Below, piece after piece: positions 28,528-41,146 of a DNA stretch of 64,000 bases. A model generated the notes under the pieces. That model searched no databases, was not told the DNA's origin, and worked only from the letters and a program-made list of their open reading frames with translations. Within the stretch, counting starts at the first letter, position 1; each line of letters opens with the position of its first letter. Position numbers and translations under genes: made by a program. This DNA comes from DATFNV01 sp963827935 (GTDB lineage Bacteria > Planctomycetota > Planctomycetia > Gemmatales > Gemmataceae), in the NCBI GenBank assembly GCA_963827935.1, contig CAWHCN010000004.1:1612001-1676000 (forward strand), read 5' to 3'.

Positions 28528-29814
28528 ATGCCTACCTTCCACCTGGCCACCTTCACCGCCGACGTAACTCCCCCCATCGGCCATCCGCTCTGCGGCGGCT
28601 GGATCATGGAGGCCCGGGCCATCGACGAACCGCTCTTCGCCCACGGCCTCGTCCTGCTGGGCATGGGCCAACCCATCGTGCTGTGTGCCGTCGACTGGTG
28701 CGGCATCCGTAACGACGCCCACCGTTCCTGGCGCGAGGCGCTGGCGAAGGCCACGCACACCGTGCCGGCCAACGTGGCGGTGCAGTGCGTCCACCCGCAC
28801 AATGCCCCGTTTGCCGACACCGGTGCCGAGAAGCTGATCCAGGAGGCTCCGAAGCCAGCGCCGTCGCTCGACCTGAAGTTCTTTGCCCAGGCCGTGGCTA
28901 AGACCGCCGAGGCAGCGAAGGCGGCCCTGGCGAAAACGACCGTCATCACCCATTTCGGCCTGGGCAAGGCCCGGGTCGAGAAGGTCGCCTCCAGCCGTCG
29001 CATCATCGGGCCTGATGGCAAATGGAAAGCCTCCCGCTTCAGTGCCACGAAGGACCCGAAGGTGCAAGACGAGCCGGAAGGGCTGATCGACCCGTGGCTG
29101 CGGACATTGAGCTTCTGGAACCGTGAGCAGCCGGTTGCCGCCCTGCACTATTATGCGACCCACCCGATGAGCTATTACGGCGACGGCCGGGTCACCAGCG
29201 ATTTCTGCGGCCTGGCCCGCGAGAAACGGCGAGCAGCAACGAAGGTCTTTCAGGTTTACTTCACCGGCTGCGCGGGCAACATCACCGCCGGGAAGTACAA
29301 CGATGGAGCGAAGGAGAACCGCCCCGTGCTGCGCGACCGCATCGGCGATGCGATGGCCGCCGCCTGGGACGGGACCAAACGCCACGAACTGACCGGCTGG
29401 CAGTGGCGCGTCGAGCCGGTCACCTTGCCGCCGCGGAAGGAAGCCTCGTTCGGCGAGGAAGCAAGCCGGAAGGCCCTGGCGGACGCGGGCGAGAAGCCGG
29501 CGAAGCGGAACAACGCCGCCTTTCAGCTGGCCTGGCTGGCGCGGCGCGATCGCCCGATCGACTTCACCTGCCTGGACCTGGGCCAGGCGCTGGTGCTGCA
29601 CTTGCCGGGCGAGCCGTTCATCGAGTATCAGTTGAAGGCCCAGGAACTGCGGCCCGACGCCTTTGTCTGCGTGGCCGGCTACGGCGACGACGGACCCGGC
29701 TACATCCCGACCAACCGGGCGTTCCTGGAAGGCGGCTACGAGCCGACCGTGGCCCTGGCGGCGCCCAGCGAGGAACTCATGAAGCGGACGATCGCGAAGT
29801 TGCTCAAAAAATGA
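28528..29814 (+). CDS. Neutral/alkaline ceramidase-like exported-type protein
   Basis: Intact, about 428 residues from ATG 28528 (MPTFHLATFTADVTPPIGH); the upstream in-frame part from 28354 is not protein-like. Family signs: ATFTADVTPPIGHPLCGG at the N-terminus, VLCAVDWCGIRNDAHRSW, VQCVHPHNAPFAD (His-rich metal-site region), LHYYATHPMSYYGDGRVTS, YFTGCAGNITAGKYNDG and a final VAGYGDDGPGYIPTNRAF. These match the neutral/alkaline non-lysosomal ceramidase-like family that is expanded in planctomycetes; these members are annotated hydrolases, and the true substrate is unknown. No signal peptide is visible from this start. It is followed by a REP-like palindrome. Confidence 0.8.
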   Translation: MPTFHLATFTADVTPPIGHPLCGGWIMEARAIDEPLFAHGLVLLGMGQPIVLCAVDWCGIRNDAHRSWREALAKATHTVPANVAVQCVHPHNAPFADTGAEKLIQEAPKPAPSLDLKFFAQAVAKTAEAAKAALAKTTVITHFGLGKARVEKVASSRRIIGPDGKWKASRFSATKDPKVQDEPEGLIDPWLRTLSFWNREQPVAALHYYATHPMSYYGDGRVTSDFCGLAREKRRAATKVFQVYFTGCAGNITAGKYNDGAKENRPVLRDRIGDAMAAAWDGTKRHELTGWQWRVEPVTLPPRKEASFGEEASRKALADAGEKPAKRNNAAFQLAWLARRDRPIDFTCLDLGQALVLHLPGEPFIEYQLKAQELRPDAFVCVAGYGDDGPGYIPTNRAFLEGGYEPTVALAAPSEELMKRTIAKLLKK

Positions 29815-29822
29815 CTTCCCGG

Positions 29823-29881
29823 TTAGCCGCGACCCGGAGGGGAGCGCTGCTCACCAGCGCTCCCCTTCGGGTCGCGGCTAA
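29823..29881. repeat. REP-like palindrome (TTAGCCGCGAC type)
   Basis: TTAGCCGCGACCCG at the left is matched by CGGGTCGCGGCTAA at the right, and an inner stem GAGCGCTG...CAGCGCTC continues it. The same outer core TTAGCCGCGA recurs at 31351-31422, so it is a dispersed family. It lies between two co-directional genes. Confidence 0.75.
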
Positions 29882-29898
29882 ACGAAGGAGGCAACCGG

Positions 29899-30835
29899 AT
29901 GCCCCAGTGCGTGGACTGCGGCGCGGAAACGCCGCGCGAGGAAATGTATGGCCCGCCGGACGAGCTGCGCTGCCCGCGCCTGCGTGCAGAAGCGCTTTCC
30001 GACGACCAACGTGGCGACCCGCCCCCGCTCCCGCGTCTTTCGCCGCTGGCCGCCGGTGACGACGTTTGTGATCGTGGCGGCGGTGGTGGTGACGATCCTC
30101 TACATGTCCAACGTCACCGCGGTCCACTGGCTCTTCGCGAACCAAACTGCCGTCTGGGATGGTCAACTCTGGCGATTGCTCACTTCGGTTTTCCTGCACG
30201 ACCGGGGAACTCCGCTTCATATTCTCTTCAACGCCATCATGATGTGGCGATTGGGAAAGGGCATTGAGAACTGGATGGGTTCCCTGCGGTTCGCCGGCTT
30301 CTTTATCGCGGCCGGCGTTGGCTCGTCGGCAGCACAGTTTCTGACCGGTGTTGGCGGCATCGGACTCTCAGGAGTCGTCTATGCGTTTGCCGGTCTCCTT
30401 TTTGCCTTGCGCAACGAAGAAGAGTTCGCCGCGGAACTGATGCCCCCTGGTCTCATCCGCCTTCTCGTCATCTGGTTCTTCGTCTGCATCGCGCTGACTC
30501 ACTTTAACTGGTATCCCGTTGCCAACATGGCCCACGGCGCCGGCGCGGTGATCGGCTGGCTGTTCGGTCGGGCGATCCTGGCCCGCTGGCAGGTCGCCGC
30601 GAACGTCGCGGTGGGTCTCCTGTGCCTGGGACTGATGCTGGCGACGCTCTATATGCCCTGGAACTGGCACTACGATTGGCATCGGGGCGATCAGGATTTC
30701 CAGCGCGGCGATTATGTCCAGGCGCTGGCCTGGTATGAGCGCGCCGCCCGCCGGCAGCCCGGCGAGCCGGACATCGAGAACAACATCAACCTGTGCAAGA
30801 GCCTGCTCAAGCAGGAGCAGCATGACGGACAATAA
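29899..30835 (+). CDS. Zinc-ribbon rhomboid intramembrane serine protease, one frame break
   Basis: ATG 29899 gives MPQCVDCGAETPREEMYGP with CxxC. Removing one C near 29984 joins it to LRCP-RC (second cysteine pair), VQKRFPTT, then the membrane domain: TTFVIVAAVVVTILYMSN, LWRLLTSVFLHDRGTPLHI (the L1-loop and HxxxN region with HILFNAIMMWRLGKGIE), GGIGLSGVVYAFAGLLFAL (GxSG catalytic Ser), and NMAHGAGAVIGWLFGRAIL (catalytic His). About six membrane segments. A TPR-like C-terminus follows (YVQALAWYERAARRQPGEP). About 311 residues. The zinc ribbon and TPR tail suggest cytoplasmic protein contacts. The break falls in a short C run and could be an error. Confidence 0.8.
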
Positions 30836-30846
30836 CGATCCCGGCG

Positions 30847-31356
30847 ATGCAAAATCTCGAAATCAAATGCCGCTACCCCGATCTCGATCGAGCCGCGCAC
30901 CTGGCCGTCGGACTCGGCGCCCTGCTGCATGGCCGCCTTTCCCAAACCGACACCTACTTCCGCATCAACCCCGGTCGCCTGAAGCTGCGCCACATCCGCT
31001 CCGATGCCGCGGAATGCTATGAGCTGATCCATTACCATCGCCCGGATTGCCTTGATCCCAAGGCAAGCCACTACGAACGCTTGCCGGTCACCAACGGCCC
31101 CGGCACGCTGGCGTTCTTCACCGCGGCGCTCGGCGTCCTGGTCCGCGTGGACAAGGAGCGCATCGTCTACCTGATGGATCACCTGCGGATCCACCTCGAT
31201 GAGGTTGCGGGATTGGGCCGGTTTCTAGAGTTCGAGCTGGCCGTGGCGGCGGAGCAGCCGCTGGAGACGTGCCGGCGAAGGATGGATGAGTTGCTGCGGA
31301 CGTTTGGCATCGCGCGGAACGAGCTGGTCAGCGGGTCGTATGCCGATCTCGTTTAG
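30847..31356 (+). CDS. CYTH-domain protein (class IV adenylate cyclase / triphosphatase-like)
   Basis: Intact, 169 residues, 11 bases after the rhomboid stop and probably co-transcribed. The N-terminal MQNLEIKCRYPD is a CYTH entrance (ExExK-type, here E-I-K), followed by QTDTYFRINPGRLKLRH, YELIHYHRPD, VRVDKERIVYLM, HLRIHLDEVAGLGRFLEFE, the alternating charged strands that line the CYTH tunnel. CYTH enzymes act on triphosphates (adenylate cyclase CyaB, thiamine triphosphatase, inorganic triphosphatase); which of these applies cannot be told. A REP-like palindrome overlaps its stop codon. Confidence 0.8.
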   Translation: MQNLEIKCRYPDLDRAAHLAVGLGALLHGRLSQTDTYFRINPGRLKLRHIRSDAAECYELIHYHRPDCLDPKASHYERLPVTNGPGTLAFFTAALGVLVRVDKERIVYLMDHLRIHLDEVAGLGRFLEFELAVAAEQPLETCRRRMDELLRTFGIARNELVSGSYADLV

Positions 31357-31422
31357 CCGCGAGCTTCTGCAACCGCTAGCGAGCCTCCCGCGTAAGCGGG
31401 GGGAGATCGCTCGCGGCTAAAC
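31351..31422. repeat. REP-like palindrome overlapping the CYTH stop codon
   Basis: GTTTAGCCGCGAGC (31351-31364) pairs perfectly with GCTCGCGGCTAAAC (31409-31422); inner CTCCCGC...GCGGGGGGAG partly continues the stem. The TAG of the CYTH gene (31354-31356) is part of the left arm. It shares the TTAGCCGCGA core with 29823-29881 and may terminate transcription from both converging genes. Confidence 0.75.
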
Positions 31423-31431
31423 GGATGCTCC

Positions 31432-31774
31432 TCAAAACTGATCGAGCCAGAAGTGAAACCCGCGGTAGTACGGCTGCGGCTCGAACAACTCATGGCGCCA
31501 GTGCGGCTCAATGAATGGCGGATAGGCCATGTAGGCCGGCGGGCGCGTGGGGTGGAATCCGGTGGCGTAGCTGCTGGGCGGCTCCGGCCAGCGCGGGCTC
31601 ATCGTCGGCCAGTAGCTGTGCGGAAAATAGTAATAGGGATAGTAATTGTAGCGGTTGAGCGGCGTGTAGGACGGTGGGGGGTAGCCCTGCGCCAGCGCCC
31701 TGGTTGCCGCGCCCGACCACAGGGCCAGGCCCAGCACGCCCGCGCACAGCGCGTAGCAGAAGTCGTCGCGTCAT
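31432..31774 (-). CDS. Small secreted Tyr/Pro-rich protein
   Basis: The C-terminal 101 codons are continuous: GLALWSGAATRALAQ (end of a signal peptide) then GYPPPSYTPLNRYNYYPYY, SYWPTMSPRWPEPPSSYAT and EPQPYYRGFHFWLDQF. An N-terminal ATG at 31774 (MTRRLLL) joins in after one frame change near 31740, giving a usual signal peptide. Tyr, Pro and aromatic content is very high, as in several exported planctomycete proteins. No domain is recognised. It converges with the CYTH gene, with a shared palindrome between. Confidence 0.55.
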
Positions 31775-31938
31775 CGTCTGTCCTCCTGACGGGGCGGACA
31801 CTCCGTGGCCCGCCGTCCGTCCCAAGTCTAACCGACGATCCCGCTGCCTGCGCCGCCGCCGCCCGGTTGAGGCGATAGAACATCTTTGGAGGCGGCAAGC
31901 GGTGCCGCGGACAACGATTGTGCCGGCAACGGCCATTA

Positions 31939-32051
31939 CTCCCCTCGCCCCGGTACTCCGGGGAGAGGGGTTGGGGGTGAGGGGTTCTTGGCTGGGAAGG
32001 TTCAGCCCCTCACCCCCGACCCCTCTCCCCGGAGTACCTGGGCGAGGGGAG
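31939..32051. repeat. Long inverted repeat of CCCCTCGCCC type before purB
   Basis: Arms of about 46 bases (CTCCCCTCGCCC... at 31939 and ...GGGCGAGGGGAG at 32051) match with few differences around a 22-base loop. It lies 20 bases before the purB start. A shorter relative with CCCTCTCCC is found inside the large Hsp70 gene (50514-50536). Such a strong structure in the leader could reduce translation unless transcription starts inside it. Confidence 0.75.
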
Positions 32052-32070
32052 CCATCTGCGTAGGAGCCCA

Positions 32071-33522
32071 ATGAGCGAGCACGCGGTGTACGACAACCCC
32101 CTAGTGACCCGCTACGCCAGCCGCGAGATGGCCGAGCTGTGGGGCCCGCGGCGCAAGTTCAGCACCTGGCGCCGCCTCTGGGTCGTATTGGCCGAGGCGC
32201 AATACGAACTCGGCCTGCTCGCCGACGATGGCCGCACGCCGCGCATCCGCCCCGAACAGCTCGCCGCCCTGCGGGCCCACACCGACGACATCGACTTCGC
32301 CCGCGCCGACGACTACGAACGCCGCTTCCGCCACGACGTGATGGCCCACATCCACGCCTTTGGCGACGTGGCCCCGGCGGGGCGCGACATCATCCACCTC
32401 GGCGCCACCAGTTGCTACGTCACCGACAATACTGACCTGATCCTGATGCGCGAGGGGCTGCGGCTTCTGCGCGACCGCCTGGTGGGCGCCATCGACGCCC
32501 TGGCCCGTTTCGCCGAGCGCTACTGCGACCTGGAAACGCTCGGCTTCACCCATTTTCAGCCGGCGCAGATGACCACGGTGGGCAAGCGCGCCTGCCTGTG
32601 GTGCTACGACTTGGTCCTGGACCTGCACGAGCTGGAGCACCGCCTGGACACGCTCCGCTTCCGCGGCGCCAAGGGGACCACCGGCACGCAGGCCAGCTTC
32701 CTTGCCCTGTTCCGTGGCGATCACGAGAAGGTGCGCCAGCTCGACCGCCTCGTGGCGAAAAAAATGGGCTTCGCCGATGTGTACCCGGTCACCGGCCAGA
32801 CCTATTCGCGCAAGGTCGATAGCCAGGTGCTGGACGTGCTCTCCGGCGTCTGCCAGAGCGCCACAAGTTCGGGACCGATCTGCGGCTCCTGAGTCATCGG
32901 CAAGAAGTCGAGGAGCCGTTCGAGTCGGAGCAGGTCGGCTCGTCGGCGATGCCGTACAAACGCAACCCAATGCGGGCCGAGCGGATGTGCGGCCTAGCCC
33001 GATTCGTCTTCAGCCTGACGGTCAGCGCCGCCCAGACCGCGGCGACCCAGTGGCTGGAACGCACGCTCGACGATAGCGTCAACCGCCGGCTGACACTTCC
33101 ACAGGGCTTCCTCGCCACCGACGGCGTGCTCCGCCTGCTCCTGAACATCGGCGCCGGCCTCGTCGTCAATCCGGAGGTGATTACTCGCAATGTGCGCCAG
33201 ACCCGGCCGTACATGCTTGCGGAAAACGTCCTGATGGCAGGGGTGGCCGCCGGCGGCGATCGGCAGAAGCTGCACGAGGCGCTGCGCCAGCACAGCCAGG
33301 CCGTCACGGCCCGGCTCAAGGCCGGGGCGGCGGACAACGACTTGCTGGAGCGGCTTCAGGGAGACGCGACATTTGCCGCGGTGGATTTCGCGCCTCGAGG
33401 CCGAAGGACACCTGGCGGGCCGGGCCCCGCAGCATGTGGACGAATTCCTCGCCCAGGAGATCGCCCCGATCCGCGAACGCTACCGCGAACTGCTGGGGCA
33501 GAGCGCGGCGCTGGATGTGTAG
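32071..33522 (+). CDS. purB: Adenylosuccinate lyase, two frame breaks
   Basis: The product starts MSEHAVYDNPLVTRYASRE and carries the fumarase/aspartase superfamily blocks: HDVMAHIHAFGD, IHLGATSCYVTDNTDLIL, TLGFTHFQPAQMTTVGKRA and GAKGTTGTQASFLALFRGD. The signature SSAMPYKRNPMRAE follows after a frame change near 32870 (CC where CCC would restore the frame). A second change near 33390 leads to AEGHLAGRAPQHVDEFLAQ and a stop at 33520. About 483 residues, normal for the long (eukaryote-like) form. It converts adenylosuccinate to AMP and SAICAR to AICAR in purine synthesis. Because an essential gene is unlikely to be dead, these breaks argue for sequence errors. Confidence 0.9.
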
Positions 33523-33527
33523 GCCGA

Positions 33528-34897
33528 TCACGCGGCCATCCGGCGGACCTCGACCGGCTGGACCGGCACCACGGGCAAGCCGGCACCCCTCCGCCGGATG
33601 AGCACGACAATCGCCGTCAGCCACAGGAGCATCGTCGCATAGGTCACCAGTCCCAGGTCGCGCGGCACCTGCATTCCCGGCCAGCGCGGCACGATGTTGC
33701 AAACCAGGTTGATCCCAAGCAGCAAGCTCAGGCCCAGGCCCAGCCGAGGCCGTCCCTCGCGGACAGGTCGCCGGGCCATGAAGGCCATGATGAGCGGCAG
33801 GGCCAGCAGGAAGTAGTGCATGTGGCAGCCCGGGCTCAGCAAGAACATCAGCAGCACCAGAGCCCCAAGGACCAAGGCGGTGTCCATCTCGGCCCGCGGC
33901 CGGCGTCGCCCAGCGGCCAGCAAGGTCACGCCGGTGAAAACGGCCCCGAGCAGCCAGTGGACATTGCGCGGCACCCAGGGGTCCACCCACTCCGGCCGGG
34001 TAGCCGGGTCGCGGTGCAGGGTGTTGTGAATGACCGCCAGGAAGCTTTGCGTATCGGTGGTGACGGCCGTCAGCTCTTGCAGGCGGGATTTGTCGGTCTG
34101 GTCGCCCAAGCCGGGGGCCAGGATCACCGTGGCAAAGGTGTGATAGCGCTGCCAGGCTCGGGCGGGACCGAAGACCACCGTCGGAATCACCGCCAGCCCC
34201 ACGAACAATCCCAGGACGCAGCCGGCCAGGCAACGATAGTCGCGCCGCCAGAGCGGATAGATCAGCAGAAAGGCGGGGAAAACCTTGAGGCAAATGGCCC
34301 CGGCCAGACAGAGGCCCGCGCGCCATGGATGGCCTCGCAGCAGCCCCGCCATCAGGCCGCAGACCAGCGCCAGCAACATCACGTTGACCTGGCCGCGCAC
34401 CAGGTCGCTGCCCAGCGGCGGCAAGCAGAACAGCACCGGCCAAAGGCGCAGCGCCCACCAGGCCCGGCAGCCGGCCGGCCGAGAACGCACCGCCGGGTCG
34501 GGGGACGTTTGCTCCAGCGCCCGGGCCAGGACGTGCGCCCCCAGAAAGAGGCAGGCCACGTTGATCGCATACCAGACCGCCACCGACACGCCGTAGGGCA
34601 GCAGGCCGGCCCGATCCACCCCGGCCGGGGCATCTGCCAGCGGGGTCGCCAGGATGGCGAGCAACGGCGGATAGTTGTAGTGCCAGCCGTTGTCGTCCTG
34701 GACTGTGTAGAGGTCGTTGCCGCTGCGGACCGCCCAGTGCCGCGCAGGTAACAGCCCAGGTCGCCCATCCGCCGCTGCATGAAGCCGGCCGAGCGAACCT
34801 CGGTCAACACCCCAAAGCCGACAATCACCAGCGCGAACAGAGCCAGGGCCCACCGCTCCCCGCGTGAGAGCCCGGTCACCGAGCTGTTTGCCGGCAT
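33528..34897 (-). CDS. Polytopic glycosyltransferase-like protein (GT87 / DUF2029), one frame break
   Basis: Start ATG 34897 (MPANSSVTGLSRGERWALA); an in-frame ATG exists further upstream at 34987. After the first membrane helix (LALFALVIVGFGVLTEV) and MGDLGCYLR, a frame change near 34745 leads to GNDLYTVQDDNGWHYNYPP, the luminal loop with the YxxYPP-type motif of GT-C enzymes. Around ten membrane segments follow (for example VNVMLLALVCGLMAGLL, LCLAGAICLKVFPAFLLIY, TALVLGALVLLMFLLSPG). The stop at 33528 is 6 bases beyond the purB stop on the other strand. GT87 enzymes transfer mannose or arabinose from lipid carriers in the envelope; the substrate here is unknown. Confidence 0.75.
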
Positions 34898-35110
34898 GCT
34901 GTATTCTCCCCAGAAAGCGTTGCGCAGCCCGTCCGTAGCGGACGCATCCGCGCTGCCCGGGGTAGTATCGGGCGGATTCTTCGGCACATTCAGTCGTTCT
35001 TGCGCAACCGTTCAGGTCGCCCGCAGAAAAGTGATGCTGGGGGGATGGGAGTGAGACGGGAGGCGGTGCCGATTTCCCCGCAAATTCCCACGTTGACGTA
35101 AATTCGCCGG

Positions 35111-35207
35111 GAATTATATGCGACCTGGCGCGTGCGTCGCAATCCCTTGCCAAATCATGACATGCGCCTTCACATTTCAGCGCCAGGCGCCAGGTCGCAT
35201 ATAATTC
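35111..35207. repeat. 97-bp element with 21-bp perfect terminal inverted repeats
   Basis: GAATTATATGCGACCTGGCGC (21 bases, shown here as the left arm at 35111-35131) pairs exactly with 35187-35207. The 55-base centre has a further CGCCAGGCGCC palindrome beside the right arm. The AT-rich tips (AATTATAT) contrast with the GC-rich surroundings. It is between the 5' ends of the GT87 gene and the 3' end of the coiled-coil gene, MITE-like in shape; no coding capacity. Confidence 0.7.
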
Positions 35208-35310
35208 GGTGTGTGCGGACACACCCTGCCGACCAAGGATCAGCCTGAGCAAAGCGAGCTGTCCGCTGGGGCGAAAGTCTCACTCCGCGCGGTTGTCGGC
35301 TGCTCCTTTT

Positions 35311-36792
35311 TTAGACCGCAAACCCCTTCCCCGCCCGCAGGCTGGCCAGGACATAGACCCCGTGCAGGGTCACGATGCCCGCCACCAGCCAGGCCAGCAG
35401 GCGGGCTGTGCCCACCAGGCCGTTTGTCGCTCGGGCATATTCCGGGATGGCCTCGCCGACATCGTCCAGCCCGTGGCCCAGGTCGTCCAGCCCTTGCTCC
35501 TGTTCCTCGAGCTGGCGATCGAGCGACTCCAGGTAAAGCGGCAAGAGCGTGGAGAAGGACTCGGCCAGGACGATGCTTTGCTTGAGGGCGGCCTCGTATT
35601 CGGAGCGGCGATCGAGCGCTTGCCGGAGCTGGGCCTGGGTGGCCCGCAAAAGGGTGGCGGCCTTGCCGAACTGGGTCTTCAACTGGGGCCAGCGGGCGAC
35701 GGCCGTCTCGACTCCCTGCTGCGCCTGCCGCAACAGGGCGCCGACGTTGCGCAGCCGCTCCGTCTCCCGCAGAATGCGCGACAGGTCGGCCGTCAGCTTC
35801 GGCAACTCCTCGGCCAGGCGAGCGCCGTGCTCGGGGACGTCCTTGAGTAGTTTTTCGATCTTGCTCTGCTGGGTCAGGGCCACGGCCAGGGCTTGGCGGG
35901 TGTGGTCGGCCATCTTGCGGCTCTCGTCCAGCGAGGAACGCAGCTTGGGCAGGTCGGCTTCGAGTCCCGCCATCTCCTCGTCGGCTGCTTTGGCCCCCGC
36001 GGCGGCCTTCCGCATGCCGTCCGCAATCTTGTCCCCGTCCGGCCAGAACTTGCGCTGCTCGATCTCCGGCTTCAGGCCGCGGAAGCTCACCACCGGATAG
36101 TGATAGCCCGACAGCCGATCCACCTGCTCCGCCCCGGTATTCAGCGACGTTTCCAGTCCCTTGAAGCCGTCGCGCATGGTGCCTAATCGTTGCGCCTTGA
36201 GCAGGTCCTGCATCTTGTCGAGCCCCTCGCCGAAGCGGACCAGCCCATCGTGGATCTCCCGGGTCGCTTTCAGATCGGGCGGGGCCTGCCGAAGCAGAAC
36301 GCTGAGCTGGCGGGCGTCCTCGCGCAAGCCGGCGGTGGCTTCGTCGAGATGCCCCGCTGCCTGCCCGGCGGCCGGCGCCACCTGCTCGTCGAGATACGAC
36401 GCCGTCGCTCCCAGCCCCTGGCCCACCTGACCGAACGCCTGGCCGTCGAGCGTCTCGCCCAGTCCGTCCAGCCCGCCGGCCATGTCGCCCAGGGCATCGC
36501 CGACCGTCCGCAGCCGGTCGAAATCGACACTCTGCGCCCGCAGGGTGCCGGTGACCGTCTTCGTCTCCGCCTGGAGCTGCCGGCCGAGGTCTTGCAACTC
36601 CGGCCGCCGCAAATCGTGAACCTGCTGCCGAAACAACCTGACCTGCTTGCCGGTCCGCTGCGTGACATGCTCGGCCCGACCAAAGGTGTTATCGACCTCA
36701 GCCCGGCCGGGCAGCTGGCACGCGAAGGCCACCAGCACGCCCGCGACCGCCAATTCCAGAAGGCCGATTGACAGGAAGACGACTCGACGCAT
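35311..36792 (-). CDS. Coiled-coil protein with N- and C-terminal membrane anchors
   Basis: Intact, 493 residues. It starts MRRVVFLSIGLLELAVAGV, one membrane segment (residues about 4-25), and ends with LLAWLVAGIVTLHGVYVLA, a second one near the C-terminus. The 430 residues between are almost entirely helical with heptads (ELQDLGRQLQAETKTVTG, DKIADGMRKAAAGAKAADE, ETERLRNVGALLRQAQQGV). Both ends would be in the membrane with the helical rod on one side, as in tethers or methyl-accepting-like spacers, but no HAMP or MCP signalling block is seen. Family unknown to me; a structural role in the envelope is inference. Confidence 0.7.
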   Translation of the reverse strand: MRRVVFLSIGLLELAVAGVLVAFACQLPGRAEVDNTFGRAEHVTQRTGKQVRLFRQQVHDLRRPELQDLGRQLQAETKTVTGTLRAQSVDFDRLRTVGDALGDMAGGLDGLGETLDGQAFGQVGQGLGATASYLDEQVAPAAGQAAGHLDEATAGLREDARQLSVLLRQAPPDLKATREIHDGLVRFGEGLDKMQDLLKAQRLGTMRDGFKGLETSLNTGAEQVDRLSGYHYPVVSFRGLKPEIEQRKFWPDGDKIADGMRKAAAGAKAADEEMAGLEADLPKLRSSLDESRKMADHTRQALAVALTQQSKIEKLLKDVPEHGARLAEELPKLTADLSRILRETERLRNVGALLRQAQQGVETAVARWPQLKTQFGKAATLLRATQAQLRQALDRRSEYEAALKQSIVLAESFSTLLPLYLESLDRQLEEQEQGLDDLGHGLDDVGEAIPEYARATNGLVGTARLLAWLVAGIVTLHGVYVLASLRAGKGFAV

Positions 36793-36938
36793 CGGACGAT
36801 CCCCCCAACATTGGAGCGGACGGGCTCTTTACCCATTCTAGCTGCGCCGGTCAATCGACGCCGGCTCATCGTTATTCGGAGAGCAGGAGGTGTTGCTTGC
36901 GCGAGCATCTAAGGAGCCGTCCAGGATTAACTTCCAGG

Positions 36939-36988
36939 GGTGGGACCGGCGTCCCGCCGGTCCGGACCGGCGGGACGCCGGTCCCACC
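36939..36988. repeat. 50-bp perfect palindrome (GGGACCGGCGTCCC type)
   Basis: The two halves meet at GGTCC/GGACC (36963/36964) and match without a mismatch from 36939 to 36988. There is no spacer. Such a sequence would form a full cruciform or hairpin. It is the first of three palindromes in 260 bases. Confidence 0.85.
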
Positions 36989-37072
36989 GGAGTAATTCCT
37001 GGCCGAGTCCTAATGGATTGCACTGCGCTGACGGGCGCACGCCATGTTTCGGCGCCGGGGCAGCGCCTGCCA

Positions 37073-37102
37073 CGAGCGCCTGCCAAGCGTGGCAGGCGCT
37101 CG
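37073..37102. repeat. Palindrome with GAGCGCCTGCCA arms, copy 1
   Basis: CGAGCGCCTGCCA and TGGCAGGCGCTCG pair perfectly around AGCG. The same arms are used again at 37149-37194 with a longer loop, so it is a short dispersed element rather than a single terminator. Confidence 0.8.
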
Positions 37103-37148
37103 TCGTGCCGCTAGTGCCTGCCCTGGTTGATGTTGCGCTGCGCATGCC

Positions 37149-37194
37149 GAGCGCCTGCCACATTGTCGGGGGTACTGGGGGGTGGCAGGCGCTC
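37149..37194. repeat. Palindrome with GAGCGCCTGCCA arms, copy 2
   Basis: GAGCGCCTGCCAC (37149-37161) pairs with GTGGCAGGCGCTC (37182-37194); the 20-base loop is G-rich on its right side. Together with copy 1 it brackets a small unassigned stretch. Confidence 0.8.
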
Positions 37195-37304
37195 CCCCGG
37201 AGGACACGGACCTCGCAATCGGCCGACGATTCCCTTTGTCCTGGCCTCCCGCCACGGGTACACTCGCTGATACTTCCAGCACCCGCGATCCAGGGAGTCG
37301 TCCC

Positions 37305-41107
<3,803 letters not shown>

Positions 41108-41146
41108 GGGGGCGTGGAGGACGGGAGGGCGTCGGTGGTGGCCAAG

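Larger units (their letters stand above)
36793..37304. other. Palindrome-rich intergenic region upstream of the kinase
   Basis: No gene is convincing here. It contains three palindromes (36939-36988, 37073-37102, 37149-37194; listed separately), two of which share the GAGCGCCTGCCA arm. The kinase ribosome-binding site (CAGGGAG) is at 37290-37297. Confidence 0.6.

Noticed and set aside
28516..29601. 361-codon minus-strand frame opposite the ceramidase-like gene
   Set aside because: Shadow frame of a recognised gene; no start with a ribosome-binding site and no family pattern.
33316..34458. 380-codon minus-strand frame overlapping the GT87 gene and the purB end
   Set aside because: It is in another phase of the same strand as the GT87 gene, whose membrane helices and GT-C loop are clear; the alternative is Pro/Gly/Arg-rich.
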